Source: Adiantum capillus-veneris
Taxonomy: Eukaryota > Streptophyta > Polypodiopsida > Polypodiales > Pteridaceae
Reading direction: 5' to 3'
DNA: 64,000 nucleotides
Assembly: GCA_014529385.2 (NCBI GenBank)
Contig: CM043944.1
Coordinates: 80,322,384-80,386,383, forward strand
Made by a program: the position numbers and the translations under genes. The notes below the pieces were generated by a model. The model ran no database searches and was not told where the DNA came from. It saw only the letters and a list, made by a program, of their open reading frames with translations. Positions 19,558-32,829 of this stretch are shown here, piece after piece (positions within the stretch are counted from its first letter, which is position 1; the number at the start of each line of letters is the position of its first letter).

Positions 19558-20533
19558 CTAGTAATTTTGGGTGTTTTGCAACCCAAGTCTTTTCTTATTT
19601 TTTGGTCCTTTTTTTCTGACCCAGCTATAGAATAGAACGTATGATAGCTCAAAACGAGCGTCTCGATCAGAGGGACGTGCCGTGCTTTACAGCCCTCCGT
19701 TTGGTCACTTTATGCCCTCGGAATCCCTAAAACCGTCAATTTCTAGTAGGGAACTAGGCCCGAATTAGAAAGTCTAAGGGTGCAAGTGGGAAGAGAAGGG
19801 AGGAGAGTGGAGAACTTGCCCCACGTGCTCTCATTCCCTCTTGAGGGGGTAGGGTATATATACAAGAGTGAGTCTAGTATATATCATAAGACTGAGGACT
19901 GAGGCTTGGGCTTGGGCTTGGGGAAATGATCCCGATCCCGATCAAAATTTTAGTGTAGCCCCCCAGTCACTCACGCTTAAATATTAATATTTTCGGTTTT
20001 TTTTTTTTTAAAGGTTTTTTTTTTTTTTTTTTGGGCGATGATCGCGCGCGGTTTTGGTGACCCTTTCTTGGCCACACACACTGTCACCTACCGAACCTCC
20101 CAGTCAACAGCTCACTGCCTTATCTACTTACTAACAGTGCTGCTAACCCTAACTAATCTACTAACTAATCTATTAACTGCTTATTGACAGTGAGCTAACT
20201 ATCCACCTACTTCCTCTCTCACTACCTTACTGTGCAAAGACTGTGTGCAGGCAAACCTTGACAGAAAAATGTGTACAGACTGTGTGCAACAGAAATTGCT
20301 AACTGCCTTCCTACTTATTCATTCACTGCAAACAAGCTAACGACTACTAATTGTGCAAAGACTGTGTGCAAACAGAAAACACAACATTATGCAGACATCA
20401 CAGAACTTGCAGACAACACAAAAATTAACAACTTACAGAAAAACAACTCATTCCTCTTCCTCTTCCTCTTCTTTCCTACTACAAACAACTCATAGGAGAA
20501 GCACAAAGTGCCTCTTGGGCTTAGTGCAGGGCG
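19558..20533 (-). other. gypsy 5' leader (non-coding)
   Basis: About 1 kb between primer site and gag, with T homopolymers at 19996-20031 and diverged short repeats built on ACTGTGTGCA (20231-20370). The sequence at the gag border (minus strand CTAG/GTGAGC) resembles a splice donor. The older copy has an unrelated leader. Confidence 0.7.
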
Positions 20534-20535
20534 AT

Positions 20536-20553
20536 TCCCCGGCAACGGCGCCA
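20536..20553 (-). promoter_or_regulatory. primer binding site, tRNA-Asp type
   Basis: On the minus strand TGGCGCCGTTGCCGGGGA lies 4 bp inside the 5' LTR. It is complementary to the 3' end of plant tRNA-Asp, as in Athila/Tat-like elements. Confidence 0.85.
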
Positions 20554-20557
20554 AAAA

Positions 20558-20800
20558 TGTGCGCTCCTTGCCGCACTGTCGAAGCAAGGTACTTTCCGAT
20601 ACACCGTGTGCGAGCCACAAATGGCTCCAAGCACACAACAAGACTAATCTAGCAAGCTCAAAAGAGGGAAATGGTGTGTCACTCACCGCTCTATGCTCCT
20701 GCCGTGGAGGATTCCTCGCCGCGATGAAGAAGAAGCTGCAGTCGTGCCGCGCTCAACCGCTTCACCGCCGTCGTGCCTTCGTAATGCTCGATCGCACACA

Positions 20801-20833
<33 letters not shown>

Positions 20834-21156
20834 ACATACACACACACACACACGAGGAGGTGAAGAAGAAGAAGATGGAGATGGAGATGGAGCAAGAGCA
20901 CTCTTCTATTGCACAAATGAGAGAATGAGTGAATTTTAGGTTTAGTTGGCTTTTATATGAGCTCACCCCATTCACACTTGGGCGCCCATGCTTAGCCAAC
21001 TAATCCCTTGAATGTCCCAGTTAGAGTGCGCCTCTCAACGGCGATCACTCTTACCCTTTTCCTATTGGTCCGACAAGCCCGATACCTGACTCTACCAAAT
21101 ACATAATACACGTCCGTCGTAGGTGATGGGGTGTCCATGAGCCGTGAGGGTTAACA
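20558..21156 (-). repeat. 5' LTR of younger gypsy element
   Basis: Partner of 5074-5664, with TG...CA ends on the minus strand. A CT/CA microsatellite at about 20812-20854 is longer than in the other LTR. Confidence 0.95.
20950..20958 (-). promoter_or_regulatory. TATA box of 5' LTR
   Basis: Minus-strand ATATAAAAG, conserved in the other LTR (5458-5466). Transcription would run toward gag. Confidence 0.65.
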
Positions 21157-21161
21157 CAGCC
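21157..21161. repeat. target site duplication CAGCC (right)
   Basis: Identical to 5069-5073. It marks the right edge of the younger insertion. Confidence 0.9.
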
Positions 21162-21226
21162 TTTCGAGGCTCACACACAGTGCACATGCAAGTTCCCAGC
21201 CTTTGACACATGCGACAAAGCACACA
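21162..21226 (+). mobile_element. older gypsy element: 5' LTR, right portion
   Basis: Continues the LTR broken at 5073: TTTCGAGGCTCACACACAG to the CA end at 21226. It aligns with the corresponding end of the younger LTR. Confidence 0.8.
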
Positions 21227-21231
21227 ATTTT

Positions 21232-21252
21232 TGGCGCCGCTACTGGGGATTG
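21232..21252 (+). promoter_or_regulatory. primer binding site of older gypsy element
   Basis: TGGCGCCGCTACTGGGGATT, 5 bp inside the LTR end. It resembles the tRNA-Asp primer site of the younger copy with about three differences. Confidence 0.65.
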
Positions 21253-21607
21253 CCTTGCACTAAGCTTGAGGAGCACTCGGTGCTACCTCTTGAAGCCATT
21301 TTTTCATCTGTTTTGGTGTTTTTGAGTTGAGGTTAAGGTCTATTAAGTGGCTGTAATGTGCAGTGGACATCGAGCAGAAGGTTGACAGTTTGTTTGTGTG
21401 TAGTTTGTGGTGCTAGAAAATGTGTGTGCAATGTTAATAAGTGTTTTTTAGCTGTAGAACTTTTAGACAGAGCTTCCAGAGGAGCAGTAGTGTGCGCGCT
21501 TGAGACAGGCTCTGTGCGTGAGCTCGACGCCCATGCGCAACATTATTCACTAGAAAAAAAAGAGTTACAAAACAACAAAAAAGTTTTAAAAAAACCAGTG
21601 AAAATTT

Positions 21608-22620
21608 GAGACCAGTGCCAGTACCAGCACTAGTACTAGCGAGCTGGTTGAGTGAGTCACTCCAGTACCAGTACTAGTGTGAGTACCAGTACCAACACTA
21701 GTATACCAGCTCGGAAATCTAATATGAGACCAAAGAGAATTTAAGAAAAAATACAAACAAAATGAAAAATCTATGTGTGCCAGTACCAGTACCAGTACAA
21801 CACTGAAAATCTGTGAGCGGTTTGTCGCGTTAGATAGTGTGTCTAGTACTAGTAACAGTAGAACACTGAAAATTTGAGACGTACCAATAGTCCTAGTACC
21901 ATTACTACCCACTGGCCAGTACCTCTAGTATCTGTATAGGTCCAGTACCAGTACCAATACCATCTCAAATGGAAAATAAAATTTTATTAAAGGAAAAAGT
22001 AATAGTACACCAGCTGGTACCTTTAATTACCAGTATCAGTACTACCTGTAGTACCAGTACCCGTAGTACCAGTACCAGTTGGTACTACCAATGAGCTGGC
22101 TGAGTAAGTCTGTGAGTGCATCTTGCCATGTTCAATAGTGAGTGTCCAGTGTCCAGCACCCGTACCAGTACAACACTGAAATTCTGCGACTAGTACCAGT
22201 AGTACCAATACCGGTGGGCTGGTTAATATATGTACCAGTAGTGTCAGTACCAATACTAAACCTGTACAATACTAGTACCAATATTGAACCATTAGTATAG
22301 TACGAGTACCAGTAGTGGTAGCAGAGCCATTACCAGTGCAAATACCAGACCAGTAAAGTCTATGTGTGCAGTTTGCTGGGTTAGACCACTGAATTGGTTG
22401 AGTTATTCAGTGAGTGTATACGTAGTACTAGTATCAATATCAATACTGCCAGCACAAGTGTAACACTAAAAATTTGAGCCTAGTACCACTAGTATCAGTA
22501 AAATTCTATGTGTGCGTAGTTGGCTATGCTAGACAATGAGTTGGGTGTGTACCAATGCTAGTACCAATATATACCACCACCAGTGCCAGTACCAGTACAT
22601 TACCATACAGTACCAACTCA
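21608..22620 (+). repeat. degenerate GTACCA minisatellite in gypsy leader
   Basis: About 1 kb filled with variants of a CCAGTA/GTACCA hexamer, interspersed with short unique stretches and near-repeats such as AACACTGAAAATTTGAG. It occupies the leader position between primer site and gag. The younger element has a different leader. Confidence 0.85.
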
Positions 22621-22868
22621 AAAATTTGAGACAAAAAAAGAGGGTAAATTTGGGTTGCAACCGCCCAAAAATCTAGGTGAGCGGCATTCATGGGCACTCA
22701 CCAACACTTTCAGAGTATTGAGGTCACATGCACCTACTCTCTGGTCGTGTGCTAAAGGACGATCATATAGAGAGTATCTCCGTTTATGTGGGCACTCATT
22801 ATTCCTCCACATTAGGCTCTAGGCCCTCAACAGGAACCCAAGGTAGTACCACTTAGGACCCATATATT

Positions 22869-25640
22869 GCATCTAGTGACTCTTCCTCTAACTACGATGT
22901 CATGGAGGGTTACATGATGCCTAATCCCGATAGTTCAAGCCAAGACATGCATGTCATGGGCCCACGGTCCAGGACGAGTCTGTTTAGCCGCTCAAAGGAA
23001 AATTTTAGTAGAGCCACTCGCTCCGAACATGGAGCTAACGATGTGAATGAAGGGGGTGGGAAAGTAAATTTTCCATTCAAGACCAATATAGACCCCATGC
23101 TCCCGGAGTCTGCATGTGAATACTCCATTCACTGCACCACCTGCCTCTTCAAGGCTATTCCCCTTCGAGGTTATATTACCTGATGGTAAAAGCCTTGCCA
23201 AAGTGCAAGAGGTTGAGGGATATATCCTTGCACCGAGGGAAAAGGAAATTGTAAGCTTACGCAAGAGGCGGAGCAACGAAGAGAGCTTAAAGCAAAGGCC
23301 CCTATGTCAACATCCATGCTAGTTGATCCATTGAGTGCTCTTGAATTGGCGACCACTAAGGGTCAACCCATAGAGATCCACATTGCATCTATTTCAAAGG
23401 ACACCCCTAGCACCTTAATCCTAGTTGGAGCATTTATAAACAAAAACTAGGAGTATGAACTAAAAACGGAGACTTTAACCAACCTATACACAGGTCACAC
23501 TTGTCACGTGGGTTGGCTAGATGTCCTACAATCCAAAACAGGTGCTACTAGTGTAGAGGATCAACAACAAAGAGTTTATGAGGTCATCCATAGGGTTATT
23601 GAGCTAGAGATACTGAACAAGGGGATCCACATGCCTTCAACGGGTCTCATGATATTCTTGGATACAAGGAAGGCTAAGCAACCAACTTTATCGCAAATGA
23701 AAATTCCCTAGATAAGCCCGATGGATCATCCATATGGTTTTCTTCCAGGGGTCTGACTACAGTCTGAGCCCACAAGTGATAGCTTTTCCTTTCCAAGTCT
23801 AGCTCATCCTTCTCTTGATGACACCACGGCTACCATGCCTACCCCAGTGATGGGCATGCCAAGAAACACGCCATGGATATTTTTTGTTAGTAAAGCACCA
23901 CTACATGGTAGCTCAATGCCTACAATAGTACTTACAAGTGTGTACCAATCATATACACCTATGGGTCCTCGTACTCATATAGCTTGTACCACTCTCATTG
24001 TTTCAACAACTTATGCTCCACAACCACAAAATCCAAGCTCTTATTTCAATGGGACCATACTAGCTATCACGTCTGCTATACCTAGGGCCACACATATGAA
24101 CTTTGTGCCACCACATGGCATGACACCATAGCAAACTTGGAACCCAAGGGCGGCATATATGCCAAGACCAATGCCAACCCCCATTCCACATGCAGTCTTG
24201 AGAGCGCCTGTCCCCACTATACCTGCTCACTTAGGTGACTTGGCAACCTTTGCTGAATTGCTGAGAATATGTGTAACACGCCTGATAGAGAGCCTAGAAG
24301 TAAGGCAATACAAATAGCCAAGCTCACACAAAAATTTAGTGGAAACGGGAATGTGAGAAATCATATCAAAGTATTTGGACAAATATGCAATTCTCTAGGA
24401 GAACACAATGACCTGCATAAGAGTAATGCTTTAAGCCTAACCTTAAGTGGGAAGGCTGGGGATTGGTATAGAACCCTCAGGGTGGAAGAAAAAACAATCT
24501 ACCCTACTCTTAGGAGACTGTTGTTGAAAGAGTACATACAAGAGGGAGTACTTTGGGGTGTAGCATCTCAGCTCTAGAAAGACCAATGAGAGGAAGGAGA
24601 GTCGGTGAGAGACTTTATTAGTCGCTTGAAGCATTTGCATTCTTGTTGTAATCCAAATGAGTGCTTCAATAATAACCAATTGCTCAATAGATTCATTAGG
24701 GGACTACAACATGAGGATATCTACAATGGCCTAGTCATTAGAGGAATCACCAAACACTTGGAAAGCAATCACCACCAATGCAATCCAATTGGAGGATAAC
24801 TTAATGATTCAAGGATAAAGAGTGTCTGTTGAGCCTAAATCTACTAGCTTGCAAGCATCGCGGCATGAGTCAATGACCATAAATCCTTAGAGACAATCAT
24901 GCTCTGCAAAACAACCATATGTATCCAAGAAGGGAGCAACAATGGTGCTCAGTTTTCTATGGTCCGCATAGTACCAGTAAATGCCCTACTTTTAGAGTAA
25001 AATTTAATGGGAATTGCAATGGTTGTGCAAGGTATGGTCATCAAGATAAGGATTGCATAGTATTTAAGGACGGGATGGCCAATAGACCAACCTTAGCATG
25101 GACGGACACACCTCGAGTGCCTGCATTGATGCCAGACCCACCTCTTGAACAAACGTCACAACACATGGTCTCTAGGGCCCAAATGTTGTTCAAACAACAC
25201 CCTTACCACCTCCAGTTGCTAGGATCGCAACCACCACATCCGAGAATCACTTATGCGAATCAAGTGGATTGTGAGTCATCTATTTCTTGCTTGGAAGGCT
25301 ATGAGGAAGATATAGACCCTAATATGGCCAATGGGATTTGTGCACTTGGAAAAAGTCCACAATACTACATGGAGGACTATTGGGGACAACTCAAACCTGT
25401 CTGTCAAGTAGTTGCTCTTGCTGCTGCAAGAGACTAAAGTATTAATTACACTGCCAAGAGACCACCTCTTCAATGCTACAAGTGTGGAGGTCCACATCGT
25501 GTAGCCGAGTTTCCTATTAGGCTACAAAAGAATTCCACACTAATGCAAACCAATGAAGCGAACATGCCTACAATGCCAATACTCATGTGTAATCGATGTA
25601 GCATAGATGATTTGATTGCCCAATGTCCAAATAGTCCAAA
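22869..25640 (+). pseudogene. decayed gypsy gag
   Basis: Protein-level matches to the younger Gag run in order. MEGYMMPNPDSSSQDMH matches the younger N-terminus at about 22902. The Gag domain lies at about 24269-24799 (LSLTLSGKAGDWYRTLRV). Knuckles lie at about 24919-25070 (CNGCARYGHQDKDC) and 25470-25630. Several stops and frameshifts break it (for example after 23183, 24131 and 24577). Confidence 0.9.
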
Positions 25641-25659
25641 TGCACCAAAGATAATGCCA

Positions 25660-26400
25660 TTGAACAGAAATGGAGATCCCATCTTCCCCACGTCAAGGGA
25701 TTGAAGCCCAAAAGGTGTCGTTAAATATTGCCAAATTGATGGATTTCATGGCTTTAGAAGTTAGAACCACCATCATGTCCAAACTATATGGAGACCCCGA
25801 GCTATTTTTCACTCTTCGAGATTTCCTCAATGGAGAACTGACAGTTGGGCTACCACAATTTTCACATATGGATAGAGAGAGGGAAGTGCCAATAGAGGAG
25901 GAAAACTTAGATCCACAACCCAACCTGGATGAGAACTATGTTGTTGTTCAAATACCTGTTAACAAGTTGGGACAATACTTTTAAGGTGATGAATCCAATG
26001 CAACCATACCAATCGCTACCAACCTCACCTTGGGACTACAAACATGGCGGTAAAGATGGCCAATGGGACTATTGTTAAGCCTATTGGGATGCTAGAAGAT
26101 CTCAAGATCAAGGTCTTTGGACACAAAATAAGGAAATTGTTATGGATTTTTCCAAGCACACTATGTCATCTGAGATGATCTTAGGACGTCCTTTCATGAG
26201 GGAAGCAAAAATGGTGCATGACTGGTCTAAAACCATATCTACTTGCAGTTCCAAGATTCTGTCATTTTGAGTTGATCTTGTAATTGGTCTGGCACATCCT
26301 CTAGGAAACATATCTATAATTGATCATAGATGTGACACCATAGTTCACTCGGCTCCATTGCACTATTGCTACACATGTAAAATGGACACTAATTTTGGTG
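25660..26400 (+). pseudogene. decayed gypsy protease 1 region
   Basis: The frame at 25670-25984 (VSLNIAKLMDFM...LGQYF) matches the younger copy up to the protease. The segment with the DGG active-site loop is deleted, and sequence resumes at VKMANGTIVKPIG near 26050. The end near 26365-26375 shows the unoccupied version of the site that carries the 2.2-kb insert in the younger copy. Confidence 0.85.
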
Positions 26401-26516
26401 AAGATTCTCCTTATATGGATGTTCTACTTGGGTGGCTGAGTCTGACAATGTGGATTGGGTCTACCTAGCAGAAACCATAGACACTTGGGAAAATAGGGGG
26501 ATGAAATGCCACAACT

Positions 26517-27268
26517 TGTTAGGAAATATGACGTAGCTAAATAGATATTTGAGTAGATTACTTAATGGAGAGAGATAGATTTCACACACAAGAGATTATC
26601 GAGTAGAGAGAGAGAGAGAGAGTACACACGATATACGTGGTTCACCCAATGTGGGCTACGTCCACAGGAAAGCATCCACTCAATGGCTTTAGTACTTCAA
26701 AATAAGAAGTAGTTTACAAAGGGATTATACCCTTAATAGAGCTCCCGCCTTGCTTCACTCTCACCACCTCACACCCACCTTGTTGCATCAACTTCACACT
26801 ATGAAATGTGTGTAGAAATGGCCTCCTTTTATAGGCCAAAAGGGCTTCCCTCTCTCATGAGAGGCATCCATGTGTAGCAGCTCTTGTGTAGATAAGTCCA
26901 AATCGGACCCTCCAATCCGCCCATGTGTGGCCGCCCTTGAGAAGACATGTCCACTTTTGAATTTGTCCATTGGCCATTGAATTCGGCCACCGGCCCCATC
27001 GGCTATTGACATCCGGCCACCGACCACCGTCCATTGACTACCGGCCACCGGCCTACCGACCGATCGTTTTCCGACCACTTTCCGACCGCCATTTTGCCAT
27101 AATATTCCGGCGAAAAGGAATATTCCGGTGAAGGAAAAAAAGCTGCCCTTGAATTTTGGCCGTGAAAATTTTGGTTTCCGGTGTGTGATTTTCCTTCACA
27201 CACAATGGCTTCTCCTCATAATGGGGGCCTTACAAATGTCGATTTTACCATAGAAAATTACAAGGGGT
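26517..27268 (+). mobile_element. truncated copia-like insertion (LTR plus start of gag)
   Basis: This block interrupts the linker homology of the older gypsy. It starts TGTTAGGAAATATG and contains the ACGTGGTTCACCCAATGTGGG...CTACGTCCAC signature common in plant copia LTRs. It reads into an ATG at 27204 opening MASPHNGGLTNVDFTIENYK, resembling a copia Gag N-terminus. No primer site or clear target duplication is seen, so boundaries are approximate. A CCGGCCACCG-type minisatellite lies at about 26980-27080. Confidence 0.45.
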
Positions 27269-27289
27269 AAATCAGGCTCCATACTTAAC

Positions 27290-27990
27290 ACAACTCATAC
27301 CCTTAAATATGATAGGAGCAATGCATATAGCTTCTGTTGATCTACAAGATGAAGACCTGACATTAGAACTAGTAGCGTCTCACAAGCCTATAGCCCACAC
27401 AATTTGCAATCAGAATCATCAATTGAAATTGACTATGAGGACAAAGAATCTGAGTTAAATCCTGGTGCAGATGCGGGGACAACCCACACAGGGCCCAGTG
27501 GTACCCGAGATGACAATCTAACTAGGAGAGGTGTCAACACAAGTAGAGATTCATCTAGTGACTCTTCTCTTGAGGAAGGACGTAATAAAAAATTAGACAA
27601 GAAGAGTAAGAGATATAAGAGGCAACAATATCAAGCAAATGTGCGTGCTAGAATAAATGAAAAGAAATCTACCGCAGAATGGATTAATTATATAGGGGCA
27701 TGTGATGCTCATCGTAAGTTGGTAGATAATTGGGGTGAATACCTTCAAAGCGTCATGTGGTGTAGTCCACAACCCATTGACATCGCACAATTAGAGGCTA
27801 TAGAGAAGACAAAGTTGAGCCGTACTGTAAGGAGACGACAAAATTGAGAGTTAGCTCATCAACAAAAGGAAGCGGAAGACAAATCACAGTCCATAGAGCA
27901 ACAAGACCCCACATACTTACACCCTTCACCTGATCATTTTAAATCCTACACCACAAAGGAACGTAAGGTTGTGTATACAAAGTCACAAAG
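27290..27990 (+). pseudogene. decayed gypsy linker and pol N-terminus
   Basis: The frame 27404-27847 contains GACDAHRKLVDNWGEYL followed directly by MWCSPQPID. This shows that the younger copy's TGA after GACDAH replaces an arginine codon. A stop follows at 27846. Confidence 0.85.
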
Positions 27991-28023
27991 GTCAATGGAA
28001 GTAGTGGAGTCTATGATGGTCCA

Positions 28024-29257
28024 GTGATAGTTAAGGAAATAGAGTTAGCAGACCCAGGTGAAGAGTCCAAACCTATTTTCATTGCTCAAGATCTGACAGA
28101 GACTGAGGAGTATGTACTTAAAGAACTTCCCAAGGAATTCAAGGATATGTTTGCTTGGACATATCATGATATGAAAGGTGTTCCACCTTCCATGGTGCAA
28201 CACACGATTCCCATGCATGGCATGGCTAAACCAGTCTAGCAATGTCCCTACCCAATGAATCCTAAGTATGCAAACATTGTTCAAGAAGAGATTGAAAAGC
28301 TTGTTAAATGCGGATTCATGTACCCTATTGAGCACTCAGAATGGGTGCCAATAGTTATTGTGCTAAAAAAGAATGGAAAACTCAAAGTGTGTGTGAATCT
28401 CAAAAAGGTCAATGCCGCCACTAGGAGGGGACCATTACCCCTTGTCATATTTAGAATATGTGCTTGAAAGAGTTGCAGGTATTTGGATACAATCAAATCA
28501 CAATTGCACTAGAGGACCAAGCTAAAACAACTTTTATAACCGAATTCGGAGTGTTTGTATTTCGTGTTATGGCTTTTGGCTTAACCAATGCTCCTGCTAC
28601 ATTTGAAAGATTAATAAACACACTGCTTTTAGAGAATATTTGAGGGAGTTTTGTGAAGCTTTCTTAGATGACCTTTGTGTTTATTCCTCTTGGAAAGAAC
28701 ATCTATCATGTTTATGAAAAATGTTTGAAAAGTGCAATTTATATTGCATCTCATTAAACCCTTTCAAATGGGTTAAACATGGAGTCATTTTGGGGCATAT
28801 AGTGTCCAAAAATGGGATTTCCACAGATGAGAGAAAAATTAAAGCCATTGCTGAATTGCCACCACCTACAAACTATAAAGGAGTTCAAAGGTTCATGGGC
28901 GATGTTGGTTATTACTAGCGGTTTATTTTATACTTTGTCGCGATAGCTCGTCCACTGTACAAACTTCTTATTGAGTTCCACTAGACCGCGGAGTGTGACC
29001 ATGCTTATGAGTCGTTGAAAATGACCTTGACAAATGTTCCCATTCTATGAGTGCTCGATTGGAATGTAATTTTCCATGTGCATATTGATGCATCGAACTT
29101 TGCTATTGGGTGTGTTCTAGCTCAACCAGGAGAACATAAATTGGACTACCCCATTAGCTTTGCAAGTCATCAATTAAATGCTGCTGAGAGAAACTACACC
29201 ACTATAGAGCACGAAGGTTTAGCTATGATTTATGCAGTAAAGAAAATTTTCTACTAA
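28024..29257 (+). pseudogene. decayed gypsy RT and RNase H
   Basis: Fragments include ETEEYVLKELPKEFKDMFAW, KYANIVQEEIEKLVKCGF, YNQITIALEDQAKT, the FLDDLCVYSS core near 28660-28690, LPPPTNYKGVQRFMG and HIDASNFAIGCVLAQ. Numerous frameshifts break them. The first catalytic Asp region of RT is missing: a gap follows HVLERVA, with YNQI resuming directly. Confidence 0.9.
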
Positions 29258-30520
29258 CTTCTTATCAACAAGTTTTTTTTCTATGTTGATCATCAAGCAT
29301 TGTTGTATCTACTAAATAAGCCTTGTTCCATGGGAAGAGTTACACGATGGTTGTTAATTCTTCTTGAGTTTGATTTTACCGTGGTGGTGAGACCTGGTAA
29401 AAGACATGTCATGGCGGATCATTTGTCTCGCATACCCAATGGTGAAGCCCCTGCTGGAGTCGATGATGAATTTCCCGATACTTCCCTATTCCTACTCGAG
29501 ACCATGCCTGAATGGAGTAAGAAGATTGTGAACTTTCTAGTTAATGGTTTTTCACCCAAGGAGCTTCATAAGGATATAGCTCAAAATTTGTTAAAAGAAT
29601 GTGAAATTTATTCTCTAATTGCAGGAACTCTGTACAATCTAGGGAAGGACAATATTCTTAGACGTTGTTCTCATGGATGAGTATTTTGAAAAATGGGGTT
29701 TAGACTTTGCACGCCCAATTAGTTCAAAAGCTCGTAACACTCAATCTCAATATATTATTGTTGCCACTCACTATGTGACAAAGTGGGTGGAAGCCAGGGT
29801 GGCCCGCAAGGCTGATGCAAGGTCAATTGCCAAGTTTCTCATTGAGAACATTATTACAAGATTTGGTTGTCCCTTTGAAATTGTGAGTGACAATGGTACT
29901 CATTTTAGAAATGGAGTGATAAAGAAACTCACAACAAACTTCATGATAGACCACCATAATTCCACGCCTTATTATCCACAAGAAAATGGCCAAGCTGAGA
30001 GCACTAACAAGACCTTAATTTCTATTTTGACCAAAATAGTGGAAGCTTATCGTAGAGATTGGGATTTGAAGCTGACATCACCTCTATGGGCTTACCGTAC
30101 TTATTACAAAGTGGCTATTAATTGTACACCATTCAAAATGGTATATGGCCAAGAAGCAGTTATGCCATGGGAGTTTGTAATTCCTAGTCTGTGCATAGCT
30201 TCACAAGAAGGTTGGGATGGTAACCCTTTAGTTGAGCGTTTATACATCCTTGAAAGGTTAGACGAAGAAAGAAAAAAGTGAAAAATGCACTTGTGGAGAA
30301 AGATAAGCAAAAGAAATGGTTTGACCATCATCTAAAAAACAAAGATACCAATGTTGGTGATAAAGTCCTTATGTATGGAGTGCGTAACAAAAAAAAAAAG
30401 TTGAAATGTGCAGAAAAAGGACCATATCAAGTATGTGAAATCACACCGCAAGGTACCATTTGTGTGGAGACTCTTGATGGAGTTGAAACCATTGGATTCC
30501 TCAATAGGATTAGATAGGAA
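29258..30520 (+). pseudogene. decayed gypsy integrase lacking its zinc domain
   Basis: RNase H end and linker run to about 29680. The sequence then jumps to FEKWGLDFARPISS, so the HHCC zinc domain seen in the younger copy is deleted. The DDE core remains readable at 29673-30281 (VSDNGTHFRNG, GQAESTNKT), then a frameshift and the EKGPYQVCEITPQG module at 30278-30517. Confidence 0.9.
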
Positions 30521-30706
30521 GATATTATGATCCTTTAAGCCAAGAGGAGATACGTGCCATTGATATAAAAAAAAGGCAACCAAGGCAGAAGCAAAATTGA
30601 AGAAGATACAAGCTCAAGCTAAGGCTAAGCAGCAACAACAATGTATAAGATACCAATGAGAGGCTAACCTTGGAGTCACACATGCATTTCACATTGAAGC
30701 AAAGGA

Positions 30707-31239
30707 TGTAAAGCCACCGTTCCAAACTTTGTGGCCAAAAGTCATCTGGTACCACATCATCGATCATTGTCACCGACTTCAAACATTAATATCTTACAGC
30801 TTCGGACTCTGATTGGCAAGCTGTAAATTCCTATAGACTTCTCAACCTACATAGAACGTATAGAAACCTTGTTGAGGCTATAAAATTCCCAGATGGCACA
30901 GAGTCTGAGGCGACTGACATGGCACGGAACTGGCCCTCGGGGAAATTTAATCTGGCGATATCTTGGCAACCTGACTTCGATCACAGATCTGAAAAGACCG
31001 ACGCACTCCACAAAGTGAGCACTTTAGGCCCGTGCATTCATTTTATTTCTGTCCCCTCAGCTGCAGTTTCCCTATCCGGTACGGATCTGCAATTGACTCA
31101 AACTTGAAACTACCATAACTTTTTCATCGTAGCTCCAATCAACGAGCCGTAAAGACATGCCGGTAGAGCACTCCAAGCACTATTGTTCTAGATCACAATC
31201 TCCCATCTGTGCTCACTTCGAGTATACTCCTATTTAGCA
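30707..31239. repeat. ~530-bp interspersed repeat, copy A
   Basis: Direct repeat of 33120-33647, about 88-90% alike by eye. It starts TGTAAAG and ends near TAGCA. It contains phrases typical of plant retroelement leaders (CCATAACTTTTTC, GTAGCTCCAATC). It marks the abrupt end of the older gypsy homology. No open frame. Confidence 0.8.
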
Positions 31240-32820
<1,581 letters not shown>

Positions 32821-32829
32821 CATGGGCGG

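Larger units (their letters stand above)
5074..21156 (-). mobile_element. full-length Ty3/gypsy retrotransposon (Athila/Tat-like), 16.1 kb
   Basis: Both LTRs (5074-5664 and 20558-21156), the tRNA-Asp primer site, the polypurine tract, the 5-bp duplication CAGCC and the order gag-protease-RT-RNase H-integrase are all present, read on the minus strand. No chromodomain follows integrase and only one RNase H is seen. The tRNA-Asp primer plus a long region downstream of integrase suggests the Athila/Tat side of plant gypsy; exact clade is inference. The ancestral frame runs about 3,200 codons from 19506 to 7707. It is interrupted here by TAG (15942-15940), TGA (12176-12174), TGA (8450-8448) and a 2.2-kb insertion. 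The LTRs differ at roughly twenty bases by eye, so the copy is fairly young but no longer autonomous. Confidence 0.95.
21227..30706 (+). mobile_element. older, decayed gypsy element (internal region)
   Basis: Primer site, leader, gag, protease, RT, RNase H and integrase remains lie in order on the plus strand. They match the younger minus-strand element segment by segment at the protein level. Frames are broken by many stops and frameshifts. At least two deletions remove key residues: the protease 1 loop near 26040 and the integrase zinc domain near 29680. A copia-like fragment is inserted at about 26517-27268. Similarity ends at about 30706, where a ~530-bp repeat begins, before the position of the second protease. 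No 3' LTR is found. Confidence 0.9.

Noticed and set aside
20536-20553. tRNA gene suggested by the GGCGCC...CCGGGGA segment
   Set aside because: Only the 3' acceptor-stem/T-arm complement is present next to an LTR; it is a primer binding site, not a tRNA gene.
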